NCBI GenBank assembly: GCA_041639705.1
Contig: JBEQBT010000079.1
Span: 1-12,749, forward strand
Length of the DNA stretch: 12,749 bases
Source: JARDZI01 sp041639705
GTDB taxonomy: Bacteria > Bacillota > Clostridia > Clostridiales > Caloramatoraceae
Direction of reading: 5' to 3'
Part shown: positions 1-5,650 of the stretch, in pieces
Layout: every line of letters begins with the position of its first letter
How positions within the stretch are numbered: the first letter of the stretch is position 1
Notes under the pieces: model-generated
What the model was told of the DNA's origin: nothing
The model's input: only the letters and a program-made list of their open reading frames with translations
Database searches by the model: none
Position numbers and translations under genes: made by a program

Positions 1-217
1 CCGATCTGGTGCCATCCTTATTAACCGGATTAATGGTTCACTTAGCTCCCTTTAACGGGGGAATCCGTTTTGCCCTAATAACAAAATGTGTTCAGGCAAT
101 CTACTCCGGGATGTCCTTCAATATATGTTCTCTTCTCGGGCTTTCACCATCCCCGATTCGCTTTAAGATTCACACATTTACTCTTCCCATCATCGGCTTT
201 AATCTTGCTTTTATTTA
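1..217 (-). ncRNA. T-box riboswitch leader, probably tRNA-Asp specific, cut by window edge
   Basis: Read on the minus strand this is a 5' leader that binds uncharged tRNA and controls termination ahead of a gene off the left edge. Stem I shows the S-turn AGAGTA (about 184-179). A distal hairpin follows, with TCGGG/CCCGA arms and a GATGGTGAAAG loop. The lower helix TGGGA (189-185) pairs with TCCCG (111-107). Aligning this internal loop with the glyQS type of T-box puts the specifier at 115-113, codon GAC (Asp), followed by the usual purine. The T-box bulge TGGCACC lies at 14-8. Its TGGC would pair with a tRNA ending GCCA, meaning discriminator G73, as tRNA-Asp and tRNA-Asn have. The overlapping reading GGA (Gly) would normally call for TGGA. 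The terminator half and the gene are outside the window. An aspartyl-tRNA synthetase or Asp/Asn metabolism gene is expected. The class is fairly sure; the amino acid is an inference. Confidence 0.82.
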
Positions 218-222
218 TATGT

Positions 223-251
223 ATTATATTCTCATAAAATGCTCTTGTCAA
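223..251 (-). promoter_or_regulatory. Consensus SigA promoter of the T-box transcript
   Basis: On the minus strand TTGACA (251-246) and TATAAT (228-223) are separated by exactly 17 nt, a perfect match to the housekeeping promoter. Transcription would start near 217, just ahead of T-box stem I, which supports both calls. Confidence 0.85.
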
Positions 252-305
252 TTATAATTTTCAAGGGAACAAAAAATAGTTTTATGAAAAAAATCTATTG
301 CATCA

Positions 306-836
306 CTATTTTATATATTCCTCTCGTAATATTCCCATCACATATTCATCATAGTATTTCCCATCTCTGAATATCTCCTGGCGAAGTGTTCCTTCAAGCT
401 TAAATCCACACTTTTTATAGCTTTTTATAGCTCTTTCATTAAATGAATATACATTCAACTTAATCCTATTAATATTCATTTGATTAAATATAAATCCTAC
501 TAGGGTTTTCATTGCATCAGTTCCGTAGCCACATCCAAGGTGCTCCTTGTCTCCTATGAATATTCCAACTGTAGCCACACTGTTCTTCCAATCTAATTTG
601 TTTATTCCACATCCTCCTATATACTTACCATCCTCAAGAGTTTCGATTGCAAAATTATATGTATCATTAAAAGCACTTTGATTTTGAAACCATTTTTCTT
701 CCTCTTCTAGCGTTAGTGGAAATGGAATACCAGGTACTAAACACCTTTTTATTTCTTCATCGTTTATATACTTCCATGCGTATACTACGTCCTCCTTTTT
801 ATATGCTCTTAATCTAACCTTTTCTCCGCTGTACAT
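306..836 (-). CDS. GNAT family N-acetyltransferase (RimJ/RimL-like)
   Basis: A 176-residue protein predicted to move an acetyl group from acetyl-CoA to an amine; the acceptor is unknown. It has the full single-domain GNAT_3 (RimJ/RimL) layout. The N-terminal strand VRLRAYKKED starts the domain. Strand beta4 (about 88-95) leads into the pyrophosphate-binding loop LGCGYGTDA (100-108). Motif B follows as NERAIKSYKKCGF (133-145), which ends in the typical CGF turn. The final strands (FRDGKYYDEYVMGIL) also fit. GGAGGGGG sits 7 nt before the ATG. The gene begins 24 nt after the stop of the dehydrogenase gene at 861, with no terminator between, so the two are probably co-transcribed. Relatives include ribosomal protein acetylases and antibiotic or polyamine acetylases, and the sequence does not choose between them. 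Confidence 0.9.
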   Translation of the reverse strand: MYSGEKVRLRAYKKEDVVYAWKYINDEEIKRCLVPGIPFPLTLEEEEKWFQNQSAFNDTYNFAIETLEDGKYIGGCGINKLDWKNSVATVGIFIGDKEHLGCGYGTDAMKTLVGFIFNQMNINRIKLNVYSFNERAIKSYKKCGFKLEGTLRQEIFRDGKYYDEYVMGILREEYIK

Positions 837-860
837 TTTCTAACCCCCTCCAAAAATATT

Positions 861-1802
861 CTAATACCCCTTAGCTAAGTCAACTACATTTGTTAATTCC
901 TCATTGGAAACATATCTCCTTAAATTCTCATATATGAGCTTAAATCTTCTTTCATTCATTTGTTCAGATACCCATGAATTATGAGAAGTTATAATTACAT
1001 TATCAAATTCCCATAATGGATTATCCTGATTAAGTGGCTCCTCTTCAAAAACATCCAGGGCTGCTGCTCTAATTTTATTTTTTTTGATGTTATTTATTAG
1101 AGCCTTTTCATCAATTATGCTTCCCCTTGCAATGTTAACAATAAAAACTCCATCCTTCATTGCATTAAATCTATTTTCATCGATCATATGATGGGTTTTT
1201 TCTGTATGAGGTATTGTAATAGCTACAATATCACATAGATTCAACATATCATCTATTTTCTCACTACTGAAGCATTTATCAAAATACTCCACATCAGTTC
1301 CCCTTGTATTTACACCTAGCATATCAACACCAAAACCCTTAAGTCTTTTTGCTGCTTCAGTTGCTATGCTTCCAGTTCCTATAAACCCAACTCTTTTTCC
1401 ATTGAGTTCTAATAAACTCGTATCCATCTTCCACTTTTTAAGCTGCTGATTCCTGTAGGAGTTGCCACTTTTTTTAAGCATTTCAAGTATTTTCAGTACT
1501 ATCCATTCACCTATTGGAATGCTATAACCGCCCTTATTATTGGTAATTTTTATTCCTCTACTCCTAATAATCTCAAATGGAATCTGATCAATTCCTACAC
1601 TTGATAATTGTATCCATTTAAGCCTATTCATTTTTGATATATCCAAGGTTCCAAATGGACTATAGCATACAAGTATCTCTGAATTATTGATTTCATCACT
1701 ATTTGTTATTTGATTTTCTTTAACCATTATAACATCATATCCGAGTTCTCTTACCCTATTCATATTTTCCAAACCATAATCATATGTGAACAATACTTTC
1801 AT
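861..1802 (-). CDS. D-isomer-specific 2-hydroxyacid dehydrogenase family protein
   Basis: Predicted cytosolic NAD(P)-dependent 2-hydroxyacid dehydrogenase/2-ketoacid reductase of 313 residues. That is the length of the short members without an ACT domain. The catalytic triad is present: Arg226 in VNIARGSIID, Glu255 in DVFEEEP and His274 in ITSHNSW. The dinucleotide loop reads GFIGTGSIA (about 139-147), so the third glycine of GxGxxG is Ala. The acidic residue that usually ends beta2 is replaced in VNTRG (Asn165, Arg167), which hints at NADP(H) preference. A GTG at 1811 would add three residues but leaves no room for a ribosome site. AAGGAAG lies 8 nt before the ATG at 1802, so that start is chosen. 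The gene is first in a probable operon with the acetyltransferase. Substrate is unknown; glyoxylate/hydroxypyruvate, phosphoglycerate or D-lactate type activities are all possible. Confidence 0.88.
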   Translation of the reverse strand: MKVLFTYDYGLENMNRVRELGYDVIMVKENQITNSDEINNSEILVCYSPFGTLDISKMNRLKWIQLSSVGIDQIPFEIIRSRGIKITNNKGGYSIPIGEWIVLKILEMLKKSGNSYRNQQLKKWKMDTSLLELNGKRVGFIGTGSIATEAAKRLKGFGVDMLGVNTRGTDVEYFDKCFSSEKIDDMLNLCDIVAITIPHTEKTHHMIDENRFNAMKDGVFIVNIARGSIIDEKALINNIKKNKIRAAALDVFEEEPLNQDNPLWEFDNVIITSHNSWVSEQMNERRFKLIYENLRRYVSNEELTNVVDLAKGY

Positions 1803-1810
1803 AAGTACCA

Positions 1811-1817
1811 CTTCCTT
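1811..1817 (-). promoter_or_regulatory. Ribosome binding site that sets the dehydrogenase start
   Basis: AAGGAAG on the minus strand is 8 nt upstream of the ATG at 1802. It directly abuts, and overlaps, the in-frame GTG at 1811, so initiation at the GTG is unlikely. Confidence 0.7.
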
Positions 1818-1832
1818 AAATTAATTATTATG

Positions 1833-1841
1833 ATTATAGCA
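1833..1841 (-). promoter_or_regulatory. Extended -10 promoter of the dehydrogenase/acetyltransferase operon
   Basis: TGCTATAAT on the minus strand is a full extended -10 element (TGn plus consensus TATAAT), 31 nt before the start codon. No good -35 hexamer is seen at 16-18 nt spacing, which extended -10 promoters tolerate. Confidence 0.5.
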
Positions 1842-1866
1842 TAGAATAACAAATAAATCTTCCATT

Positions 1867-1906
1867 AAAAGGGTATGCCCGCATTTACAATCATGTTGGC
1901 ATATCC
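1867..1906 (-). terminator. Probable terminator after the dioxygenase gene
   Basis: Arms GGGTATGCC (1871-1879) and GGCATATCC (1898-1906) pair over 9 bp with one G-U, around an 18-nt loop. Read on the minus strand the hairpin is followed by TTTT. It lies 18 nt past the stop codon at 1925. The large loop and short T-run make it a moderate terminator. Confidence 0.5.
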
Positions 1907-1924
1907 TCCAAACTTAAGGACTAA

Positions 1925-2692
1925 TCAAAACTCAAAACAAATATGACTTAATGTTCCATAATTATAGCCAGTATGAATAAGCTTTGGTTCATTATCTTCA
2001 ATACCACTCCCTAGAGTAATAAAAAATGGAGCAAAGTGTTCTCCTCTTGGTACAGCCATTTTGGCATGTGGAGCTAATTTCTCATAATTAAACAAAGCGA
2101 CCTTGTCTTTGTCTTTTACCTTTTCAATGAGCCAAGCATCAAACTCCACAGCCCATGGTTCTGGTTCAGTTGCACCCCACTTAATGCTTCTAAGATTGTG
2201 AACTGAGCCACCGCTTCCAATTATCAAAATGTCCTCCTGCTTAAGCTCTTTGATTGCACTTCCAATCCTATAAAGTTCCTCAGGGGAAAGCCATGGGTTA
2301 ATGGATACCTGCACTACTGGTATATTAGCTTCTGGATACATTAATTTAAGTACAACCCAAGCACCATGATCCAATCCCCTTTTGTAATCCTCCCGACTAA
2401 TTAGTCCATGCTCCTCTAGCTTGGACTTTAGAAGTGCAGCAACTTTTGTAGAGCCCTTTGCAGGATACTTAATTGAATATAACTCCCTGTCAAAGCCTCC
2501 AAAATCATAAATCATGTCATATGCATCATCCCTAAAGGAAATAGTTGTTACATCATTTTCCCAATGAGCAGTAAATATCACTATTGCCTTTGGTTTTATG
2601 TTATTTCCTAATTCCCTTAGAAAATCTGTATATTCATTTTTTTCAACTGCAAGTGTTGGTGAACCATGGGAAATAAACAATGATTGAATCAT
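1925..2692 (-). CDS. DODA/LigB-type extradiol aromatic ring-opening dioxygenase (YgiD-like)
   Basis: A 255-residue metal-dependent enzyme of the class III extradiol dioxygenase superfamily, close in length and motifs to E. coli YgiD (4,5-DOPA extradiol dioxygenase). Conserved histidines lie where the metal site and acid/base residues are expected. These are His9 in FISHGSPTLA, His43 in FTAHWE, His109 in LDHGAWVVL, His165 in GSGGSVHNL and His219 in GEHFAPFF. The HGAWVVLKLMYP and GGSVHNL blocks are diagnostic for the family. There is no signal peptide, so it is cytosolic. GAGGAT precedes the ATG by about 9 nt. The gene appears to stand alone: a 15-bp hairpin separates it from the CDGSH gene upstream, and another hairpin follows it. 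YgiD-type enzymes open L-DOPA in vitro, but the natural substrate in anaerobic bacteria is not known. An oxygen-using enzyme in an apparent anaerobe is notable. Confidence 0.9.
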   Translation of the reverse strand: MIQSLFISHGSPTLAVEKNEYTDFLRELGNNIKPKAIVIFTAHWENDVTTISFRDDAYDMIYDFGGFDRELYSIKYPAKGSTKVAALLKSKLEEHGLISREDYKRGLDHGAWVVLKLMYPEANIPVVQVSINPWLSPEELYRIGSAIKELKQEDILIIGSGGSVHNLRSIKWGATEPEPWAVEFDAWLIEKVKDKDKVALFNYEKLAPHAKMAVPRGEHFAPFFITLGSGIEDNEPKLIHTGYNYGTLSHICFEF

Positions 2693-2733
2693 ATTATCAC
2701 ATCCTCGTCTTTTTTATATATTATCTCATAAAG

Positions 2734-2771
2734 TATAAACTTCCTCTAGATTTAACTAGAGGAAGTTTATA
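2734..2771 (-). terminator. 15-bp perfect hairpin directly after the CDGSH stop codon
   Basis: Arms 2734-2748 and 2757-2771 are perfect complements (core CTTCCTCTA/TAGAGGAAG) around an 8-nt loop. The hairpin abuts the stop codon of the CDGSH gene. The sequence after it on the minus strand is T-rich (CTTTATG) but lacks a clean T-run. It is therefore a terminator or an mRNA-stabilising stem, which could also let some transcription through into the dioxygenase gene. Confidence 0.55.
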
Positions 2772-2969
2772 TTATTTTACACGTACTTTATTTTCAAATT
2801 TACCCTGATGGGCACCTGAACAAAATGGTTGGTTTGTTGATAAACCACATCTACATAGATGAGTTTCTCCTGTGGTCTCTATCTTCTTGCCTTCTCCATC
2901 AACTAAATCTATCTCTCCATTTACAAGATATGGAGCATTATCAAGAGGTTGAATTTTTACTGTTGCCAT
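2772..2969 (-). CDS. Small CDGSH-type iron-sulfur protein
   Basis: A 65-residue protein that is almost all one CDGSH domain, predicted to carry a [2Fe-2S] cluster held by three Cys and one His. The signature is CRCGLSTNQPFCSGAH, with ligands Cys39, Cys41, Cys50 and His54. It fits C-x-C-x2-S-x3-P-x-C-x-G-x-H. The Asp of the namesame CDGSH is Ser here, a known kind of variation in short bacterial members. The N-terminal half (VKIQPLDNAPYLVNGEIDLVDGEG) resembles the strand-rich cap of single-domain bacterial forms. There is no membrane anchor, unlike mitoNEET. AAGGAG lies about 9 nt before the ATG. The role is probably electron or cluster transfer; a specific partner is not evident, although the dioxygenase gene follows in the same direction. 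Confidence 0.9.
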   Translation of the reverse strand: MATVKIQPLDNAPYLVNGEIDLVDGEGKKIETTGETHLCRCGLSTNQPFCSGAHQGKFENKVRVK

Positions 2970-3038
2970 TAATCACATCTCCTTTTGTTTTCAATATATG
3001 ATAGCTTACCTACTTTTCAGATAAACTATTCAGGAGAT

Positions 3039-3107
3039 TTAAGGTACTTTTATTGGTAAAGTTAAACTAAAGTCGTAACCTCCTTCAGTATGAAAATATA
3101 CTTTAAT
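3039..3107 (-). pseudogene. Possible relic of a histidine kinase C-terminal end
   Basis: Just past the kinase stop codon, the minus strand reads without a stop as IKVYFHTEGGYDFSLTLP and then IKVP before TAA. This resembles the final strand of a HATPase domain. It aligns with the intact kinase's own tail (NTADGVKFYFDVP) at Thr, Gly, Phe and the final Pro, with conservative changes between. It may be what is left of a second kinase or of a recombination. At about 22 codons, chance cannot be excluded. Confidence 0.25.
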
Positions 3108-3123
3108 ATCAATGACAAGAAGC

Positions 3124-4617
3124 TTAATTTTTTATCCAAGGAACATCAAAGTAAAACTTCACTCCATCAGCAGTGTTGCAAACCCCATAACTATACCCAT
3201 GAAGTGTTAATATATTCTTTACAATGGATAGTCCTATGCCCGTTCCTCCAAGCTTTCTATTTCTTGATTTATCAAGCTTATAAAACTTATCCCATATTTT
3301 ATCCATTTCATCATCAGGCATATGGGAGCCAGTGTTTTCAACCTCAATAGATATGTACTCTCCCTTATCAACCATGCTTACATTCATTGTTCCATTTTCA
3401 TTAACATGCCTTAGTGCATTTGTTATGAAGTTTGTGAGTACCTGTTCCATCCTTCCCCAATCGGCATTAACTCTAACATTATCAATAAGGTTGGTTTCAA
3501 TTCTTACTAATTTCTCGGTTATTAGGGTTTCATATTTCTTAAGGGTAAAAATAATTAATTCATGTAAATTGAATTCCTGGAGTATAAGTTTAAAGTTGCC
3601 TGATTCCAACTGTGACAAATCAAGCATGTCAGTAACTAAATGCCCCATTTTCCTTGCTTCATCTATTATTACATCAAGGTAAAAATCCTTTTCCTCTCCT
3701 TCAAAAACATCATCCTTTAATCCAACTGCATAACCATCTATAAGAGTAATTGGTGTCTTCAATTCATGGGACACTGAGGCAACAAATTCCTTCCTCATTC
3801 TCTCAAGATTTCTTTCCTTTTCAATATCCTGTTCAAGCTTGGCATTTGCAGTCCTTAAGGAAGTTAGGGCATTTCCCAAATTTTCAGAGAGAAAGTTCAA
3901 TGAAGCTGCCACATTTCCTATTTCATCTTGACTGTTAACTGTACACTTCTCGGAAAAATCAAGATTGGCCATTTTTGTGGCACTCCTGTTAATTTTCACA
4001 AGAGGTTTAGCGATCATTTTTGAATAGATCAATGAAAGCCCAACCACAATAAATGCAGCTCCGACAAAAAAGTAAATATAAAATTGTTTAATAACTAAGG
4101 TCGCTTCACTAACGTTTTGAAGTGAGGATATGGCAAATATAACTTCTCCATTTTCCTTATTTGGTGCTATGACTATTAGCTTTCTTTCAACCTCTTGGAT
4201 TTGATTTGTGATTATTATTATAGTTTCATTTTGGTTATTTAAACTAGCAATACTCCCTGGAACTTGTACCCATTGCATAATAAAATCCGTCAGTTCTCTT
4301 AATTTCACATTTTCTGTTCTATTTCTCTGAGCTTCTGACATAAATGTTAGTTTTCCAGTTCTACTCCATATTACAAGTTTTATATTGGAATTTCCTTCAT
4401 ATTCTCCAATAAGCTCTGCAACTTTATCATTTCCTTCAGTTTTATTATAGGCTGCCCTGAATTTTTCAATATCACTTTTCAAATCACTCTTTTTTTTGTT
4501 TATATAAAAGCTCTCAAAAAATACGGATTGAATAATTAATGTACTAGTTATAAATATACCAAAAACAATTGTTGTTATAATAAAAAGCTTCTTAGCAATG
4601 CTTATTTTAGGCTTCAT
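3124..4617 (-). CDS. Sensor histidine kinase (membrane, HAMP-HisKA-HATPase)
   Basis: A 497-residue transmembrane sensor that should autophosphorylate and pass phosphate to the response regulator encoded just before it. Order: membrane segment 1 (about 11-33), an extracytoplasmic sensor of roughly 140 residues (35-177), membrane segment 2 (about 179-198), then HAMP (about 199-252). A short coiled coil (255-277) leads to HisKA with the phospho-accepting His284 in SVSHELKTP. The HATPase domain has the N box (Asn396, Asn400 in LTNFITNALRH), a G1 box in the variant form VENTGSHMP, and the G2 box GGTGIGLSIV (457-466). The variant G1 box (Asn for Asp) also occurs in other Firmicute kinases. The start overlaps the regulator's end by 11 nt and uses GAGGTGAAG inside that gene, so the two are translationally coupled. 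The sensor region is not recognised and the signal is unknown. No transporter target gene lies beside it. Confidence 0.94.
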   Translation of the reverse strand: MKPKISIAKKLFIITTIVFGIFITSTLIIQSVFFESFYINKKKSDLKSDIEKFRAAYNKTEGNDKVAELIGEYEGNSNIKLVIWSRTGKLTFMSEAQRNRTENVKLRELTDFIMQWVQVPGSIASLNNQNETIIIITNQIQEVERKLIVIAPNKENGEVIFAISSLQNVSEATLVIKQFYIYFFVGAAFIVVGLSLIYSKMIAKPLVKINRSATKMANLDFSEKCTVNSQDEIGNVAASLNFLSENLGNALTSLRTANAKLEQDIEKERNLERMRKEFVASVSHELKTPITLIDGYAVGLKDDVFEGEEKDFYLDVIIDEARKMGHLVTDMLDLSQLESGNFKLILQEFNLHELIIFTLKKYETLITEKLVRIETNLIDNVRVNADWGRMEQVLTNFITNALRHVNENGTMNVSMVDKGEYISIEVENTGSHMPDDEMDKIWDKFYKLDKSRNRKLGGTGIGLSIVKNILTLHGYSYGVCNTADGVKFYFDVPWIKN

Positions 4618-5293
4618 TCTTCACCTCAAATTTATATCCGGTACCTCGAACTGTTGAAATTAAATAGGACTTTTCTCCAAGTTTTTCTCTCAATCTTTTA
4701 ATGTGACTATCAACAGTTCTTAGATCCCCGATAAAGTCCATTCCCCAGATATAATCTAATATCTTTTCTCTACTTAGCACAATACCCTTGTTTTCTACAA
4801 AATACACAAGTATATCATATTCCTTAGGAGAGAGATTTAAGGATACTCCATCTATAGTCACTTCATGGGAGAGTTCATCAATAGTTAGTCCATCAAATGA
4901 AAAATCCTTTTTATCCTGTTTTTCAGGATTATATGTTCTTTTTAGCAAGGCCTTGATTTGGGCTATTAATACTCTTATATCAAAGGGTTTTGTTACATAA
5001 TAATCTGTACCAAGTTCATATCCAAGAAGCTTGTCGTCATCCTCTCCCTTTGCTGTAAGAAATATAACAGGTACATTAGAGCTTTTTCTAATCTCTCTGC
5101 AGACAGACCATCCATCCATAATTGGCATCATTACATCAAGTACTACAAGATGAATATTGTTATTTTTAAATAAATTAAGAGCTTCCTTTCCATTTTCCCC
5201 CTCAAGTACCTCAAAGCCTTCTCTTTTTAAATAAGCCCCAATAAGCTTTCTTATTCTTTCCTCATCGTCAACAATTAAAATCCTCTCATTCAT
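4607..5293 (-). CDS. OmpR/PhoB-family response regulator
   Basis: A 228-residue DNA-binding regulator. The receiver domain (3-115) has the acidic pair Asp9/Asp10, the phospho-acceptor Asp53 in VVLDVMMP, Thr80 and Lys102 in the VTKPF motif. All key residues are present, so it should be switched by phosphorylation. A linker (about 120-130) leads to a winged-helix domain (about 131-225). The recognition helix region is RTVDSHIKRLREKL (192-205) and the wing ends in STVRGTGYKFE. AGGAGG is 8 nt before the ATG. The partner kinase gene overlaps its end, as is usual for such pairs. Upstream is the repeat-rich gap, where no clear consensus promoter was found. Genes under its control cannot be told from this window. 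The domain order and the VRGTGYKFE ending are typical of VanR/PhoP-like regulators in Clostridia. Confidence 0.95.
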   Translation of the reverse strand: MNERILIVDDEERIRKLIGAYLKREGFEVLEGENGKEALNLFKNNNIHLVVLDVMMPIMDGWSVCREIRKSSNVPVIFLTAKGEDDDKLLGYELGTDYYVTKPFDIRVLIAQIKALLKRTYNPEKQDKKDFSFDGLTIDELSHEVTIDGVSLNLSPKEYDILVYFVENKGIVLSREKILDYIWGMDFIGDLRTVDSHIKRLREKLGEKSYLISTVRGTGYKFEVKNEA

Positions 5294-5321
5294 ACAAGAT
5301 TCCTCCTAACCACTAAGCCCG

Positions 5322-5423
5322 GATAAATAACATACTTGCACTTGTCACGTGCCTGGCACTTTTAGCACAAAGCTCGTGATAAATGACATACTAGCAATTG
5401 TCAATTCTCACGAGCCTGGTTTT
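5322..5423. repeat. Two-copy imperfect direct repeat in the regulator upstream region
   Basis: The 26-nt blocks at 5322-5347 and 5378-5403 match at 23 of 26 positions (consensus GATAAATRACATACTWGCAM and then TTGTCA). Each is followed by a similar second block: TCACGTGCCTGGC in copy one, TCACGAGCCTGGT in copy two, the latter after 7 extra bases. Copy one contains the small palindrome GTGCCTGGCAC. GCTCGTGA (5372-5379) and TCACGAGC (5408-5415) form 8-bp inverted arms around copy two. The 357-nt gap 5294-5650 holds this repeat and the element at 5437-5532. Nothing further was recognised in 5533-5650 beyond a weak CATGG/CCATG dyad. Confidence 0.7.
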
Positions 5424-5436
5424 TTATTTGCATAAT

Positions 5437-5532
5437 TGTAGGGGAGAACAGTGTTCTCCCATCTTTAGGCATTATAAACAAGATACAGCCTAAAGCGTTA
5501 GCTTTTTCGGGCGAACACTGTTCACCCCTACA
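5437..5532. repeat. 96-bp MITE-like inverted-repeat element
   Basis: The ends TGTAGGGGAGAACAGTGTTC (5437-5456) and GAACACTGTTCACCCCTACA (5513-5532) are inverted repeats matching at 19 of 20 positions. Inside, TTTAGGC (5464-5470) and GCCTAAA (5488-5494) pair as a second nested stem. Each end is also palindromic on its own: GGGAGAACA-G-TGTTCTCCC on the left, GGG-GAACA/TGTTC-CCC on the right. There is no open reading frame. This is the build of a non-autonomous palindromic repeat that could be spread by a transposase elsewhere. No clear target-site duplication was seen. It could also act as an mRNA 3' stem for topB. Confidence 0.7.
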
Positions 5533-5650
5533 CTGTGTTGGTTAATATTTTCAACAACATCTTAAAATATAATTTTATGATAAATGTACAGCATGGCATA
5601 TCCATGTCAGTTTTATGAACAATTTGTTAACAGAAACATAAATTGCTATT

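Noticed and set aside
9..257. Plus-strand open frame of 82 codons
   Set aside because: It runs antisense through the T-box leader and its promoter, has no ribosome site, and its product resembles no family.
5372..5428. Plus-strand terminator formed by GCTCGTGA/TCACGAGC followed by TTTTTT
   Set aside because: No plus-strand gene lies upstream and the loop is 28 nt; better seen as part of the imperfect repeat.
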